Positions 1-12,969 of a stretch of DNA of 64,000 bases are shown here, piece after piece. Under the pieces are notes generated by a model. That model saw only the letters and a list, made by a program, of their open reading frames with translations, made no database searches and was not told the DNA's origin. How positions within the stretch are numbered: position 1 is the first letter of the stretch; each line of letters begins with the position of its first letter. The DNA is taken from positions 372,001 through 436,000 of the forward strand of contig WNYE01000012.1 of the NCBI GenBank assembly GCA_021396245.1. The letters run 5' to 3'. The translations under genes were made by a program, and so were the position numbers. This stretch comes from Sporothrix humicola. Taxonomy: Eukaryota; Ascomycota; Sordariomycetes; Ophiostomatales; Ophiostomataceae.

Positions 1-176
1 CACTGCGATTATTAGCTCTCTCCTAGCATCAGAGGAACATGCAGAAATAAAGGCAGGTGTCAAAAATCAAAAATCAAAAACTCTCTCAGACGAGCCAATT
101 CCGTCAACCCAAAAGTCAATCCCGCCTTTTTCGAGACGAATTGGCGCTGTCCTGGACTGAGATTGGAGAACGACAC

Positions 177-206
177 GCAAAAGACAGCAAAAGACAGCAA
201 AAGACG
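177..206. repeat. 10-bp tandem repeat, three copies
   Basis: The unit GCAAAAGACA is repeated three times head to tail, and the last copy differs at its final base. It lies in purine-rich non-coding DNA. It looks like a simple slippage repeat with no visible function. Confidence 0.8.
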
Positions 207-438
207 AGGGAACAGGTGCCAAGGGAAATCCCGACTGGAGACTGGAGCAAGACTCCACTAGCCCACCTTTCTTGTCTCTTCTTGTCCCGTTCCCACCAAC
301 CACACACCCCTGCACAACCCGGGAGGCAACCCTTTGGCTTGGATGGCCGTGGGTGTTGATACCCCTGTCCAAGGCGGCTCTGCTGTTGGGTGTGGTGTGC
401 GGCCAAGCAGCCACTCAGTGTACGAATGCTGAAGAGTG

Positions 439-454
439 TACTCCGTACGGAGTA
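439..454. repeat. 16-bp perfect palindrome built on TACTCCGTA
   Basis: The sequence TACTCCGTACGGAGTA is its own reverse complement. It contains one forward and one reverse copy of the 9-mer TACTCCGTA, overlapping at the central GTAC. The 9-mer recurs at many other non-coding places in this window. A symmetric site of this kind could bind a dimeric protein or be part of a dispersed repeat; the sequence alone does not decide. Confidence 0.75.
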
Positions 455-3400
455 TGTTGAAGAGTTACAACGTACCTTCACTCAGTTAGAGTTGAGAACT
501 CTCAGGGTATGACCGGTATCTCCCGGTCCCTGTTCTGCCATACCACAGCAGGGTGTACACGAAAATACCCTGAAATACACAAAATACAGGGACTTGATCT
601 GCTCCATGTTGAACACGGCGTATCAAGGTGGCACAAGGTTGCTTTTACGCAGAAAGAGGCGCCCCTCATAGGGAAATGCCAAAATGCTCCGAACGAGGAA
701 ACCGAGCCAGACAAGCATGCACAGTATTACACACAAAAAAGCAAGCAAATGCCATGGCCAGGGAAAAGAAAGAAGATGACGGAGTGAAACTGACAGGAAG
801 TGGCAAGCAAAAGAGGCTGGGCTTGGGCAAGCTGACCACCATCTCGATATCGTCGACGGTGCGGCCCTTTCTTTTGTCTTTTTTGTCTTCTATCATTGCG
901 AGTTGATATTACGCGTCTGTTCCTACTTGAGTGGCCTTCATTTTAACTCAAACTCTGAGCTGAACTTAAATTTGAACTCTGTCTCCAAGTCGACAAAATG
1001 GCGAAGCCGAAATCAAACGGCCCTTGGCAGAAGAAGGCTGTGCTTGCGAGAGATGGGCCACCCGACTAATACTCAGTGAGCCAAAACCACCTCCACATAG
1101 AGCCTTCCTCCTAAAACGTTAAAGGTGCGAATACGGAAGTCAAAGTCATGTGCGCCAAATCGTCAACGGCTTTGCCTTGTTTTTTTGTTCTAGGGCGTTT
1201 TTGACGATAACAGCATCAGACGCCACAACGACGAATTACGGGAGCAGACTGGAGAAGTTAACAAGCATTGCCCAGTAAAATAGAGCGACTTCGGAGTGCA
1301 AGTGCGGAGAAGAAGAAAAGAGCAAGAAGAAAACAGGAAAGCAAGAAAGTAAAACGGAAAGCAAAAATGACACGAGGGAAACGAGACTACAGATACGCGT
1401 CAAAGTCTCCAGGGAGGCTGTTGTTGTGTCTTGCTGTGTCATTGTCTCAAAAAAAGGGCGTGACAAAGCCTCGTCTTGTCACCGACCCTGAGAAAGTCCG
1501 TCCTGCCAACCAATGCCAAAATGCATAAAAGTCAAATGTGCTCATGCGGGCGGTGAAAGCAAAAAGGGCGCCAGCTTCGAACGCGTCGGTCAACAGGTCA
1601 GGAACGACGGTATGCACGGCACAGGTGCGGTACAAAGTCGACGTGTGTACAAAGTACAACGTGCATCTTGAGATATTACACAGGACTGTGTTGAGATACT
1701 TGGTTGACAACAGCCGCGCATGCGAATCCTCTTGAAGGGGAGTGTGCCTTTGTCTCCTTCCTCTGTATTGCGTATGCCACATACCGCATACCGCTTGCCG
1801 CTTGCCGAATGTGGGTGCTTGCACTCCTTCCTCTTTCTCTTCCCCCTTCTCACGAAAGAAAACAGTCATCGCTCAACATCCCATCGCCTTGCTCTTTCCC
1901 TTGACTCTTGTGCGGTGACGTCTCTTGGCGCACCTCAGGTGGGGTCCCATCTTGGGGAAGGCAAGGGAACACGGGTGAAGGAGCAAAGGGAAAACGCAGG
2001 GGAGAAAAGGGAAGGTAGAGGGGGGTGTTTGCGAGAAGGGAAAGAGCGAGGGGTGCCAATAGCCAGTGGCGAAACTACGATATTAAAAAGAGTAAAAGGA
2101 TTCGGCGGCCACTCAGAAGAGAGACTGAAAATGAGCAGCGAATGAAGAAAGTGAAAAGAAGGTATTAGGAAATACTAGGAAAAGTCTTGGGGAAATAAAA
2201 GAAATGCAAATGTCAGTTTACGCAAGGAAAGACAACAATACGCAACAGAGGAGACAAATTCAAGGCGCCGTTTCTTGAGGGTGTGCTGCTGTGGAAGGAA
2301 AGTGGGGTCCACTGTACCACAGCATGTATGTACCTTCGTACCTTCCACAAACGCAGTACATGCAGGCAAGGCCAGAAATATCAAACTCAAATTGGATATC
2401 GGCGAGGCGAGACGAAAAGAAAAGAAAAGCCGAGCAAACATGAAAAAAGGATGAGACGGGGAAGAGGAAAGTAGAGGCGAGGGTGTATCGGCAGGCTCCC
2501 AGCCGGAGACAGACCTGACATGAGAAAAAACAACATTGCCGCGTAAGGTGCATTTATGTTGCAATGAGTCGAATCAGATGAGGCGAGGAGCTGAAAAAAG
2601 AGACCGTAAAGACATTTGAAAGGCGTTGAACAGTTACATTTACCGCGTAGACGAAGCGGATGCTCCAAAAAGCGCCAAAAAGTTCTACGAACCAAACAAC
2701 CAACATACGGGCACCAACACCGAAAATCATCGGGGCAGTGGTAGGACTTTTCAGGCCAGCGTCAGGAACATGCAAAAACGTAGGCGAGAGGTTCCCAAAA
2801 CAAACCAAACCAAAAAAAAAAAGCCGACATGCACAAAAGGGTGTGATGAGACCAAATATGATTCGATTGCTCGTACTGGTTTTTGTAAGATTTTCAAAAT
2901 GGCAGTTTTCAAAGCTCGATTGACGGGACAAGCCACACTCTCACGATCGAGCGCCCAGCCTGCAGCTGCCAGGGCACTCAGTATCAACGAATAAAGAGCA
3001 AGATGGACAAAAGAGGTGTATGTCTTGTATGTATGCACTTTTGTGAAGACTCATGTCCGTATCACTTGCTGTATGCACTCTCGATGCACGAACCACAAAC
3101 AGTGTCGGTTAGAAAGTCGACGAATCGTAGCAGTCCATGTGTTTTGTATTTTCGTCTTTTTTTCCTCGTCAACTCTGACTGGCGACATTTTTCAGAAAAG
3201 AAAAAAAAGCAGCCAATCTCCTTCTGCATCCCGCGCCCGCATTGGCAAATCACTTTGCTCGGAGGCAGAAAATTAAAAGGAGCAAAAACAAAGGGCCGGG
3301 GAGACTGTTCAGGTGCAGATGCAATGCAGGCTGACAGACAACACAAAATCTCTTGTCTGTCTCTTCCCGACCGTCAGCCAGGTTTTGCGGTGTCTTGTCT

Positions 3401-6400
3401 GGTCATTCGCTCGATCTATGAATCCTTCTCAGTCACCCACCCCTACTCCTCCCTACAGCGTACAAACCTCTACAGGCCTTGGTACCCCACCTCGATTGAG
3501 CAAAAGATCCAACAATCGGTCGACTTTTTCATCATTTTTTCAAACCTTTTTTTTTTTCTATTTTTTTTCTGCATCTTTTGAAATTTGCACATTGTAAAAC
3601 CTTTATCTGGGTCTCGCAATCCATTACGTCTCTCCAATAATATCGTTTGCTTCTCCAAAACTTGCGCCTTGCAAAAAAGAAAAAGAAAAAGGTCGATGTC
3701 TGCCTGGCTTCAATCAGACGCCACAATACGATGCTGGCCTAAATAGGAAGCGAAAAAAAGCAAAGAAAAAGAAAGAAAGAAAGAAAATCAAAGGATGCGT
3801 GCGTGATCAAGGCCCCAACAATCTCCGATCTGAAGAGACATGCCAGCAAACAAAGAAAGAAAAAAGCCACAAATGCAACACGCCTTTTTTTTTTTCGAAA
3901 AGTCTCTGGTCAAAATTCAATCCCTTGCTGGCCTACAACCCCGCGTCCAATACAAGCTGAATCGAAAAGACGAGAGCGGGAAATATGTCAGAGATTTGGC
4001 CAGGGTGCAAAACAATGTGTCAAAATATGACCGAGAATTGCGAGGCTGGACATAAAAAAAAAGAATAAGAAAAGTTCTACGATCGTGACAGGACCTGCAT
4101 GTCTGCAAATCGAAAAGTTTTGTCGGATATTTGCTTCGCCTGTTGGCAACACGACCAGACCAGGGTATCCGTCCCCCCTCTCATTCTTCCTAAGCAGGCA
4201 TCCACAAAACCGGGCAAGACATGGTCAAGACAAGAGACAATAGGATGGGAACAACAAAGGAAAAAAAGAGATCCCGAGGCACATCTAATACGGACCGGCA
4301 ACCCTTGATAATTTCAAGACCGCATATGTTTAGGCCGCAACGAAAAGAGTAGACGTAAAATCTGAAATCGACAGTAAAAGTGCGGCATCGAGAAGGCTGC
4401 CAAATTACATGACGTCTCGTAGGAAATTACGTTGGTTACAAAACTGCATCATCTGAGAAAGGCGATGGGGAAAATCAGGTCAAGAAAAGTCAAGCAAAGG
4501 TGAGGTAAGCAAAGGCCAAGACGAGAAGGCTGCCAAACGTATGCAGTCGTATGTATGCACTTTCCCCATTACACTTCCCCCCCATCCTCGTCCTCCTCCT
4601 TTGTGGTTGCCCAAGGATATTAGTTATTTTATTTTGGAGCCTGACCCAACATCCAACATCCAACACGGCATGCACAAAGATCAAAAAAGGAGGAAAGGAA
4701 GAAAGAAAAAGGAAGGCAACAATACCTAGCCTTGTCGGTTTCAGGCCGCGTCGACCAGTCGTTGAAGAGAAAAATCGGGGATCGTGTGTATCTGGCAGAA
4801 TCAAAGTCAAAGTACAAGCTCAGACACAAAAGTAACATACGCAGGGTACGTACTCCAGATTACAGAACTCCGAACCAACCCCATCTTTCCTTCTCCCGTG
4901 CCTGATTGTACGCCGAGCGGGTGTGCTGCCAAGGTATGGGGGTACAGAAAACACGGAAAGTCCAACGGAGAAGCAGGAAAGACAGAGCGGGTTGACAAAA
5001 GAGGAGATCGCTGAAAAAAGGCGACGTCCATATTCGGTTACAAGTCTATCAGTTCACATTCCACATTCCTGGCCCCAAGACTCCCTACCACCACCTCTTA
5101 ATCCTTCTTCGGACCTTTGTTGCGGCCCAAGTCGGGCCTCAACCTTTAGGACGGCTATAGTTTCTGATTATCGGCAACTCAGTCGGCCTCTTTTCTTGGA
5201 GTCTTGGAATATTTCCTCTCTTGAGTCTTTTTTTGTCGTTTTTTTTTTGTCTTTTTGCTTCTTCTGGTCGGCGCCTCAGTGGGGTTTTCACCGTTGAACG
5301 GCCGTTTCTAAAAAGAAAATGGACCAACAACGAAAAGGACGGCAAGACAGCAAGACTAGAAGACAAGAAGATAATTGGCAAATAGACTTTCAACGGTGCA
5401 TGCCTATCCCAATCGCCAATACTTTGTAACAGTTCTCCGCGGACTGACAGGCACACGATCGTAAACTACAGACGGAAAGAGACAAAAAGCATGGCGTTGA
5501 CAGGCGTGGCACGGCGTGGCATGGCGTTTGTGGCAAAAGAAAGAGGCACTAATACACAAACACTCGACCAACACTGAGCCAAAAACTGGACCAAACTGAA
5601 CCAACAAAGTGATCAACACAGGCCAAGCCACCCCTGGCGCTCTCTGGCTCCCTTTTCCCACCCTCGTGCGAGGGAGAACCCGCCGCCAGTCGGCGGATCA
5701 GAGCTAGAGTCTAACTGGCTGGCTGGGAGTGCTTCAACTGAGTGGCACAACAGAAGAACAAAAAAAAAAAAAGAGCTCACACGATAAAGCTCCTTGGGTT
5801 GGCCTGGCTTTTACGGAGTGCTAAAAGAAAACTAATGAGGAACGAGTGCACCACTAGCAAACCATCGACAAAACCGGCAACGGACAACCAACCGTTTGCC
5901 AACCTTGTCGGGACTGTTGTGCTGGCGCTGTTTTGCTGGTTGGTGCTCGTGGGTCGTTGGCGGGCCTTTCCTTTTCTCTTCCTCTCTCTTGGGACGCCGT
6001 AAAACGATCCACAGGAAAAGAAAGGAGGTCGAAAGAACAAAAGGAGACAAAAGGAGGCAAAAAGCGGGAGCCCACAATGACGACACAATGGATACCAAAG
6101 TGCGACTTACATCGATAGTTCCTTTGTTTTGTGAACTCTTATTTTTTAAGGTTTGCGGCCGTCTTGGTTTTGTCCATTTTCTTTATGGTTTCTGTGGAAG
6201 GCCCCGTTCAGGTCAGGCTGATTGCCTGATTGCCTGGACGTGCCTGCCAGCCTAGTGGCGGCGGCGGGACGGGACTGCATTCTTCCCTCTTTTCAGCTCT
6301 TTTCTCCCAAACACCCACGAGAAATCTGGGCCTGACTTGATTGACAGAGTAAAAGAAAGGAAGGTCAGACGTCATTTGACTCTCACCCACATTCAGCACC

Positions 6401-9400
6401 CCTGTCTGTTCTCGTTGTTTGTGGATGGTGAGGGTGGTGAAGACGTTCCTTGTTCATGATCTTTTCCATTGTTTGTCCTTATTTCCTAATTTATTTTATT
6501 TTCCGCTCATTTTATATGCCATTATTGCTCTCAGTTTTGCTTTCCCTTGCTGCCTGGAGATCTAGACTCTTTGAAATAAGAAAGAAAAAAAAAGCAGGAA
6601 TAAAATGCATAACAGGGGTACTGTACTCTCCGTACGAAAGGAAGATGCCGAGAACGAAAAACAAGAAAACAGTTCTTGACAAAAACGTTCGGTGACCATC
6701 TCACAAACCGACCTGCCGACGTAGCCACTCTCTACGGTCTGCTTCTCCCACCGAGGGAAAAGGCAGATATGCAGAAAGCCTTGCGTGTTTCAAAGGAGTC
6801 GCAGCATAAGCAGACATCAGACATTACTTCATCGAGAGTCGAGACTCGAGAATTAAATGAGAGAAATCAAATGAAAGAACCGAAACAGGTTGAACAAGTG
6901 TGGCTGGTGAAGGGTCTGGACCTCGACTCGAGTCTGGCCCGTTCTATTTTTTGGGCGTCTCTTGTGCGCTATCGTCATCGTGCGTTCTCTCTCCCTCTTT
7001 TCGACTCAGCAAGACGTCTCCCTCCCTCCCTCCTCTCCAGCCGTTCTCGCTGTAGCTTGCCCCAGCTTCCCTGCCGCAGCTTCCCGGCGCTGACTCCCGC
7101 TGTGCGTTGTGCCCCGGGAAGGGGAAAGGGAAAGTGCATGTCTCGCTGTAGGGAACCGACCTCCTGTCTACAAGGCTACGGAGCACGGTTCAAGGTCTGT
7201 GTTTTACGGATTATGGTCAGGGTCAGGTCAGGTCAGTGCCACTGCCACTGCCGCCAGTGCCACAAAAGCGAAAGCGCCAGCACCACCACCACCACCTGAA
7301 TCCGCAATGCCGTGCCACCAAAAAGCACCCCTGACCCTTGTGCAAGGGACCTGGGGGACCCTCCATTCTCTGTCGCTCCTCCTTTTTCTCCCATTCTTGC
7401 CCCTCTCATCCTCTGCCTACGTCATAGCTTTTTGGTTGGCTCGCGGTGTGTTTTCCTTTCTTTTTGTTGTTGTTCCTTGTTGGTCTTCCCTGCTGGTCGT
7501 TCGCCTTTGTTGGGGTTGGTTTCTTTTGATTTTATTTATTTTCTTTTTTGACTTCTTTCGATTCTCTCACGATAATTCAGATCCTCTGACCATGATCAGT
7601 GGGGACCCTGACGAGCCTGACCCCAACTGTGGCTCTGGACCCGGAATCTTGACCCTGATTTTGAACCCTTTTTCTCTTTCTCAAGCCCTTTCTTGAACCC
7701 CATCCCGACCCTGATCCCTGATTTTCATCGCCTTTTTACGATATCGTGCCCCCCTTCCCCCCGTAAACTTTGCCTGTCCCGTCATAGCCCAGATCCCTTG
7801 CCTGGCGTCGACCCAGGTTGCCGGTTACGACACAAACGAGCTGTCGATACGGAGAAGAAAGTTGAGAAGCCAACAAGTCAACAAAAAGAAAATAAATATT
7901 AAATATTAAAAAGGCGATGGATGTTGAACAAGGGGGTTGTGGCTGATTGGTTTGTTGTTTTGTTGACGTTTCTGATATTCTTGTCTCCCCTCAAAGAAAC
8001 TTTTGCCTCTTTCATCATCGTGGCTGTCGACTCCGTATTTCTTTTGCTCTCTTTGCCAATTGGCTTGTCCGTCACCATTATTGGTCACTTTCTGTCTGCC
8101 CATCGTGTTTGATTGTCCCGACTGCCTGCATTCTGCATCCTCATGCATGCACTTTGACATTCGTATCCTCTTGCATTTCTTCATTTCCTTATTTCCTCGT
8201 TTCTTCATTTCCTCATTTGCCTGCCAGCCTGATTTGTTTCGTTTTCTCGACGTTTTGTTTCGTTTCGTTTCTGACACCCCCCCTCAACAGCCTCCTCTTT
8301 CTCTGTCGTTTGCTGTCAACCGGGATAATGCTCGTTGAATGAAGGTGGGGATCAGCATCGTCATATGGTCACTTTTTTCCCCGTCTTTTCCCTTTGCCAC
8401 AATCGAGGTGAAGCCTTGTGCTCCGTAATCCTGAAAAAGTACGCCCTCTTACACCAAAAACACTTAGAAACATGAGAAACACAAGAAATCAAATTTCATA
8501 CTTGCATCTTCTCATTTCAAAACGCTCGAGGCTGCAGCATAAGCAAGATGAGCATGACAGTCCAGGCAAAAGCCAAGTAGGTCCAGACAAATTCCGGGAA
8601 TGTGCAGGCAAATTGAGGCGAGGCAGGCCTGCAGGTCGACGGATGCTTAGTGAAATTGCCGGTTCGACGAATCGGTGAGCAAAGCAGCTTCAACTTGTGC
8701 ATCGCCAATGCATTACACATTGCACAACATGTGAAGCTACAGCTGCAAACCAAAACGTGACACCTCCATTTTTGCCGTTGGGCCATCGGGCCATCACTCT
8801 TATTTTCTTGTCAGGGGGAGGCAAATGCAGAGTAAGCCACAGCTAGGTGTAATACGATAAAAATTAGGAGAAGGGTAAGAGACAATCAGAGAAAACAAGA
8901 AAACACACACTTGAAGCCAAACCCAAAGTAAGAATTGTGAAACGACGTATCTGCACGTTGGCCAGCTTGTCAGGCCTCGTTTTACTTTGTTTGCCCTTTT
9001 TGGTCAAGTAGGGATGCAATCCGATCGTACGTACGAGTTGCATACGAACATACGAACTTTCGGCATACGATGCCGCCAATAATCGTGCATCTTTACTTTT
9101 TCCTTTTACCTCCCAACGTCCCAATCCCTTTTTATTTTCTTGTTGACGTCGTGCCTGCATCTGCATGCATTTGCCCCTTTGGGGATATCTCTCAAGTGTG
9201 GGTTGCGTTGAGCGCTGTGCGTTGTCTCCCTCCAAAGAGGAGTTCCCCCAAAAATCCCAAAATCTGCTGTCCTCGTGAGTTCCATTGGGGAGGTGAGAGG
9301 TGGGAGCAATAGGATCGGGAGGAGAATCCAACCGCTAGCCGTCCGCACCCCGAAACTGGGTCTGGCGCCTTTTTTCTTTCTATTTCTTTCTCCTCTCAAA

Positions 9401-9708
9401 AGAATACGGCCTGTGGCCTGGGTCTTGTCCTGTCCTGCGATTGCGGATTGGGCTGGCGCCGGCAGGTCTCCCCAAAACGGTGCAAAGACGAGAAAAAAGG
9501 CGACGCCAACAACACGGACAGCCAAACAGAAGCCAGCAAAAGATATGCAGGGGTGGCAGAGTCAAGAAAGACAAAAGTGTCACACAACACACCACTCACA
9601 GTCATCGGTCGTTTTCCAACCAAAAGACGGCGAATGGAATGCGTGCATCGTGCTGCGTACTCCGTACAGAGAGCAAGATACGACATGCAGCGATCCCAAG
9701 GATGTTTG

Positions 9709-9741
9709 TTTGCATTTGCTTTGCATTTGATTTGCATTTGC
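9709..9741. repeat. 11-bp tandem repeat, three copies
   Basis: Three consecutive 11-bp units of the form TTTGCATTTGM (M = A or C) are visible. A four-copy GGCA microsatellite follows a few bases later at 9747-9762. Both are simple repeats in non-coding DNA. Confidence 0.75.
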
Positions 9742-12577
9742 AGTTAGGCAGGCAGGCAGGCAATACTCGTACTCGTGCGGAGAAAGATACACGTATCGTA
9801 AATGATACTGGAAATGGTGATGTTTACGCGGAATAAGATCCTAAGAAAGCGTACTCGATTTTTAAGCATCCTGCCATATTCAGAATATCACATACGACAT
9901 AAACATGGCAAGAGCGATCTGCCATATCTCTGTGGCGGACGGGCAACAGCAGTTTGAGGAACAACGGCAAGAGCTGCCGGCGGCAACAGACAGTCACAAC
10001 GGAAAGAGCCATTCAGCGTCTCCGGACAGTTTCCTATTTGGACCCAACTCGCCTTTGCCTCCCAACCGTTGAATCGTAATCACATCACATTACAAACAAT
10101 CCTCGCACTCTGTACATATTATGTGATAATGGGGGCCAGAGAAAGGCGATCGTGGATCGTGACAAACAATCAGTGGCCACAGGCGTGCGTCTCACGGGAC
10201 TTGCAGCGTGCAGGGGTGGGCCGCTGGTGACGTGACCAGAGACAGGGAGGAAGGGAATAAGAGAATCAAAGAATGAAAAAGAATCGAAAAGACACAAAAG
10301 AAGAAGAGAGACAGAGACAGAACAGATAGTGGACCGGCGCCTCGTCGCTGACGCCTCAATTGTTCTGGTCTCTCCTGTGTGGAGGTGCAGTTCTCGTCAT
10401 GTCAGGGGTCTGTCCCTCCCTGGTGAATGTGGATTTGAATTGACAATTGACACAGAATTGTGGATGTGCACTCTCTTTCCTCCTCTCCCTCTCTGTGGCT
10501 CGCCGTGGCTTGTCTTCTTTCCCTTTTGGGCAATGCATGCAGACGGTGCAGTGGTGACATGCATTGGTTGTGGCTGAGCGGCGCCCTCTTTTTTGCCTTC
10601 CTCTTCCGTCTCCCATTTTTTTTCTTTGGTTTCTTTTCGTTTGACCCCAGACCACAATTGCCTCGCGGCTGTTTCGCCGTCCAACCAGAGAATGGCTACG
10701 ACAGAAAAGAGGACCGCTTAATTTGACAAATTGTGCATGATGCAGCGTACAAAGATGGGGATTTCGTGAGAAAAAAGAGAGACAAACGAGACGAGAGGAG
10801 AGAAAATCGTCTGGATAATCTCTCGCCTCGGGGTTCACTTCTCTGCAAGCTGCCCCATACCTAAAGTAACCGCCCGCAGAGCCTCAACCTTTTTTCTTTG
10901 CTTTTTTGCCGCTCCTCTGACGTGTCTTGCATCGACATGGTCGTTCGTCCCAGTTTAGTCTCTTCGTTTCCATCTCGAATCCCGCCATTTCCATTGTAAA
11001 CTATCTTGTAATCTTTCTTTGTCACCAGTTTACCTCTCTCTTTTGATTGCTCGGCCCGCCTTTTCAACGCAACTCCGTCCGAAACCGACCGACTCAGATG
11101 CCACTCGGATCACGGAAAGACGAGGCAATACTACGTATTGTAGTAGACGCGTAACTCGGGAATATCTTGTAATGCGGCGACGGTTTGTCACTGTTCGCTG
11201 ACGCTTTCCAGTCAATTCTGGCGATTGTTTATTTTTGTTTGCTTTATTTTTGTTGACTCTGTATACACATTCTATCTAATTCTGTCCTCTTCGTCGCGCT
11301 TCTCTTGTCCTGCATTTGAATATCTGTAAATAGCATCGATCCTTGCAGAGATCTCCCAATGGAGAAAAGAATGAATAAGAAAAGAAGGCAAGAAAAGACA
11401 AGACAAGAAAAGAGGCCAATCGTGCAGCCCTCACCTCTCCCCACAGAGGTCGCCCTTTCCGGTTGTAACTCTGAGAATGCCTGGGACTTGGGACTTGCAG
11501 ACTTGCAGACTTGAGACTTGGAGGCCCTGGCCAGTGGGTGTGGTTAGCGGCCCATTTTTAGCGGCCGGCTGTGTTATTTTTATCACTGCAAACATGCAAA
11601 AACATGCAAGCACATGCAATCCCCCGGGCCTCTCTCACCTCCCAGCGAATCATCCTCCAGCTCTGGCCCAACCCATTCTCTTTTGAGCAGTTCATGCAGA
11701 AAAAAAAGAAAGAAAGAAAGTGGCATCACCTTTTCTTCTTTTTTTGTCTGTCTCCGTTCTGCTATCTACAGACCGAAATCGCTGGCCTCGTGGGTTTGGA
11801 TGACGGTGTTCAGCCTTGTGGATATTTTGGCGTTTTGCCGTTGAGCAATTTCCATTTTCGCCGTCTCAACTGAAACTATGGTCGCCTCTCTTACACGACT
11901 GTCTACATCTGTTTTAGTCGGATGAAAATAGAAACAATCGACAAAAGGGACGAGAGTAAATAGAACACAACGACTTGGCATCGCTGCACGCAATTCCTCT
12001 TTCCTCTCCTTGGCCAGCTATTTCTGTATCTCGACAATGTCTCCGATAGTCTCATCATCTTGTGATTGGCAATCTCCTGTCTGGCTGCCTCTGCTGGCCG
12101 AAAGAAGTCAAAAATAAAATCAAAATAAACAAAAATAAATCCAGTAAACCTCGAATCGATCCATGTTGACCCATTTGTTGATTTACCCACCATTTGATAA
12201 TCAAAAATAGAAGCCGTTTCGCATCGTCTCGCATCGTCCCGCATCTCGTCTTTCTCATCTTTCTCATCTCTGTCGCTCCTCTGGCCACATGACGTCCCAA
12301 CAAAAAGTCAACAGTGAGGATGCCTAATCGTTCGCGATGCTAGATTTAGATTCGCCTTGCTTTTCATGTTCTTTCTTGCCATTTAATCTCAAGATAGATC
12401 CCCTCATTTGTTTCATGTTCCGAGTTAGAATGCAGTTTCCCATCGTATTCGAGATCGAAGGTCTATTTCTGCATATCAAGGACAATACTCCGTACATTCG
12501 TGTCCAAAATTAACATCTACTGTGACTTGTGTCTCTCATTAGCCCGCCGAGCCCGCATTGTATATAGACATTTCCAT

Positions 12578-12801
12578 CCAATGACAGTCGTGGGGGGGGG
12601 GGGGGGGGGGGGGGTTTGGAAAAAAAAAAAAAAGGGCAGGGGATGGGGGGGAGAGACAAAAAAAAAACAAGGAGCACACANNNNNNNNNNTCATCCTTTC
12701 CCCCCTCCTTCCTTTTTTTTTTTACTCCTTTTCAATTACTTTCTTGTTGTTGGTTCTGTGCTCAATTATTTATCCCCCCCCCCCCCCACGACTGTCATTG
12801 G
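12578..12801. repeat. Inverted repeat enclosing an assembly gap
   Basis: The left arm starts CCAATGACAGTCGT and runs into 23 consecutive G (12592-12614). The right arm is 14 C (12774-12787) followed by the exact reverse complement of the same 14 bases, ending at 12801. Material inside the arms is also roughly mirrored: an A-run and G-rich purine block on the left, a C-rich and T-run pyrimidine block on the right. The centre is ten N. This may be a real palindrome that defeated assembly, or an artefact in which two reads of one end were joined in inverted orientation. Genes should not be called across it. Confidence 0.8.
12681..12690. other. Assembly gap (10 N)
   Basis: Ten unknown bases mark a scaffold join. 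The gap size is probably nominal. It sits inside an inverted repeat with long G and C homopolymers, which explains why assembly stopped here. Confidence 0.98.
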
Positions 12802-12876
12802 CTGCTCAGAAAGCCACAGAGAAGTACGAGCGCTCGAACACCAATGCTGGCCATCCTCGCATCCCGTCCATCCTGT

Positions 12877-12969
12877 CTCCCTCACCAAAAAATACTTGAG
12901 ACTCTTACAGCAAAAAGGCTCCACTAAATTTGGGTGGTAGAGAGTCTCAAGTATTTTTTGGTCAGGGAG
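12877..12969. repeat. Long hairpin: 29-bp arms, 35-nt loop
   Basis: The arm at 12877-12905 is the reverse complement of 12941-12969 at 28 of 29 positions; the single mismatch is at 12883/12963. The loop of 35 nt can pair a little further through CCAC and GTGG. Transcribed from either strand this would fold into a very stable stem. Candidates are a solo miniature inverted-repeat element, a hairpin RNA precursor, or a replication-error inversion. No target-site duplication is evident at the ends. Confidence 0.85.

Larger units (their letters stand above)
1..12577. other. Gene-poor stretch, no supportable gene
   Basis: I see no credible coding region here. The open frames are short, mostly start at non-ATG codons, and translate to low-complexity Lys/Arg/Glu or Phe/Ser/Leu strings that follow from homopurine and homopyrimidine blocks. 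No tRNA B-box, rRNA or transposase-like signal was noticed. The stretch does hold small tandem repeats and copies of TACTCCGTA at 439, 446 (reverse), 9658 and 12486. Unrecognised non-coding RNAs or multi-exon genes with very small exons cannot be excluded by eye. Confidence 0.6.
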
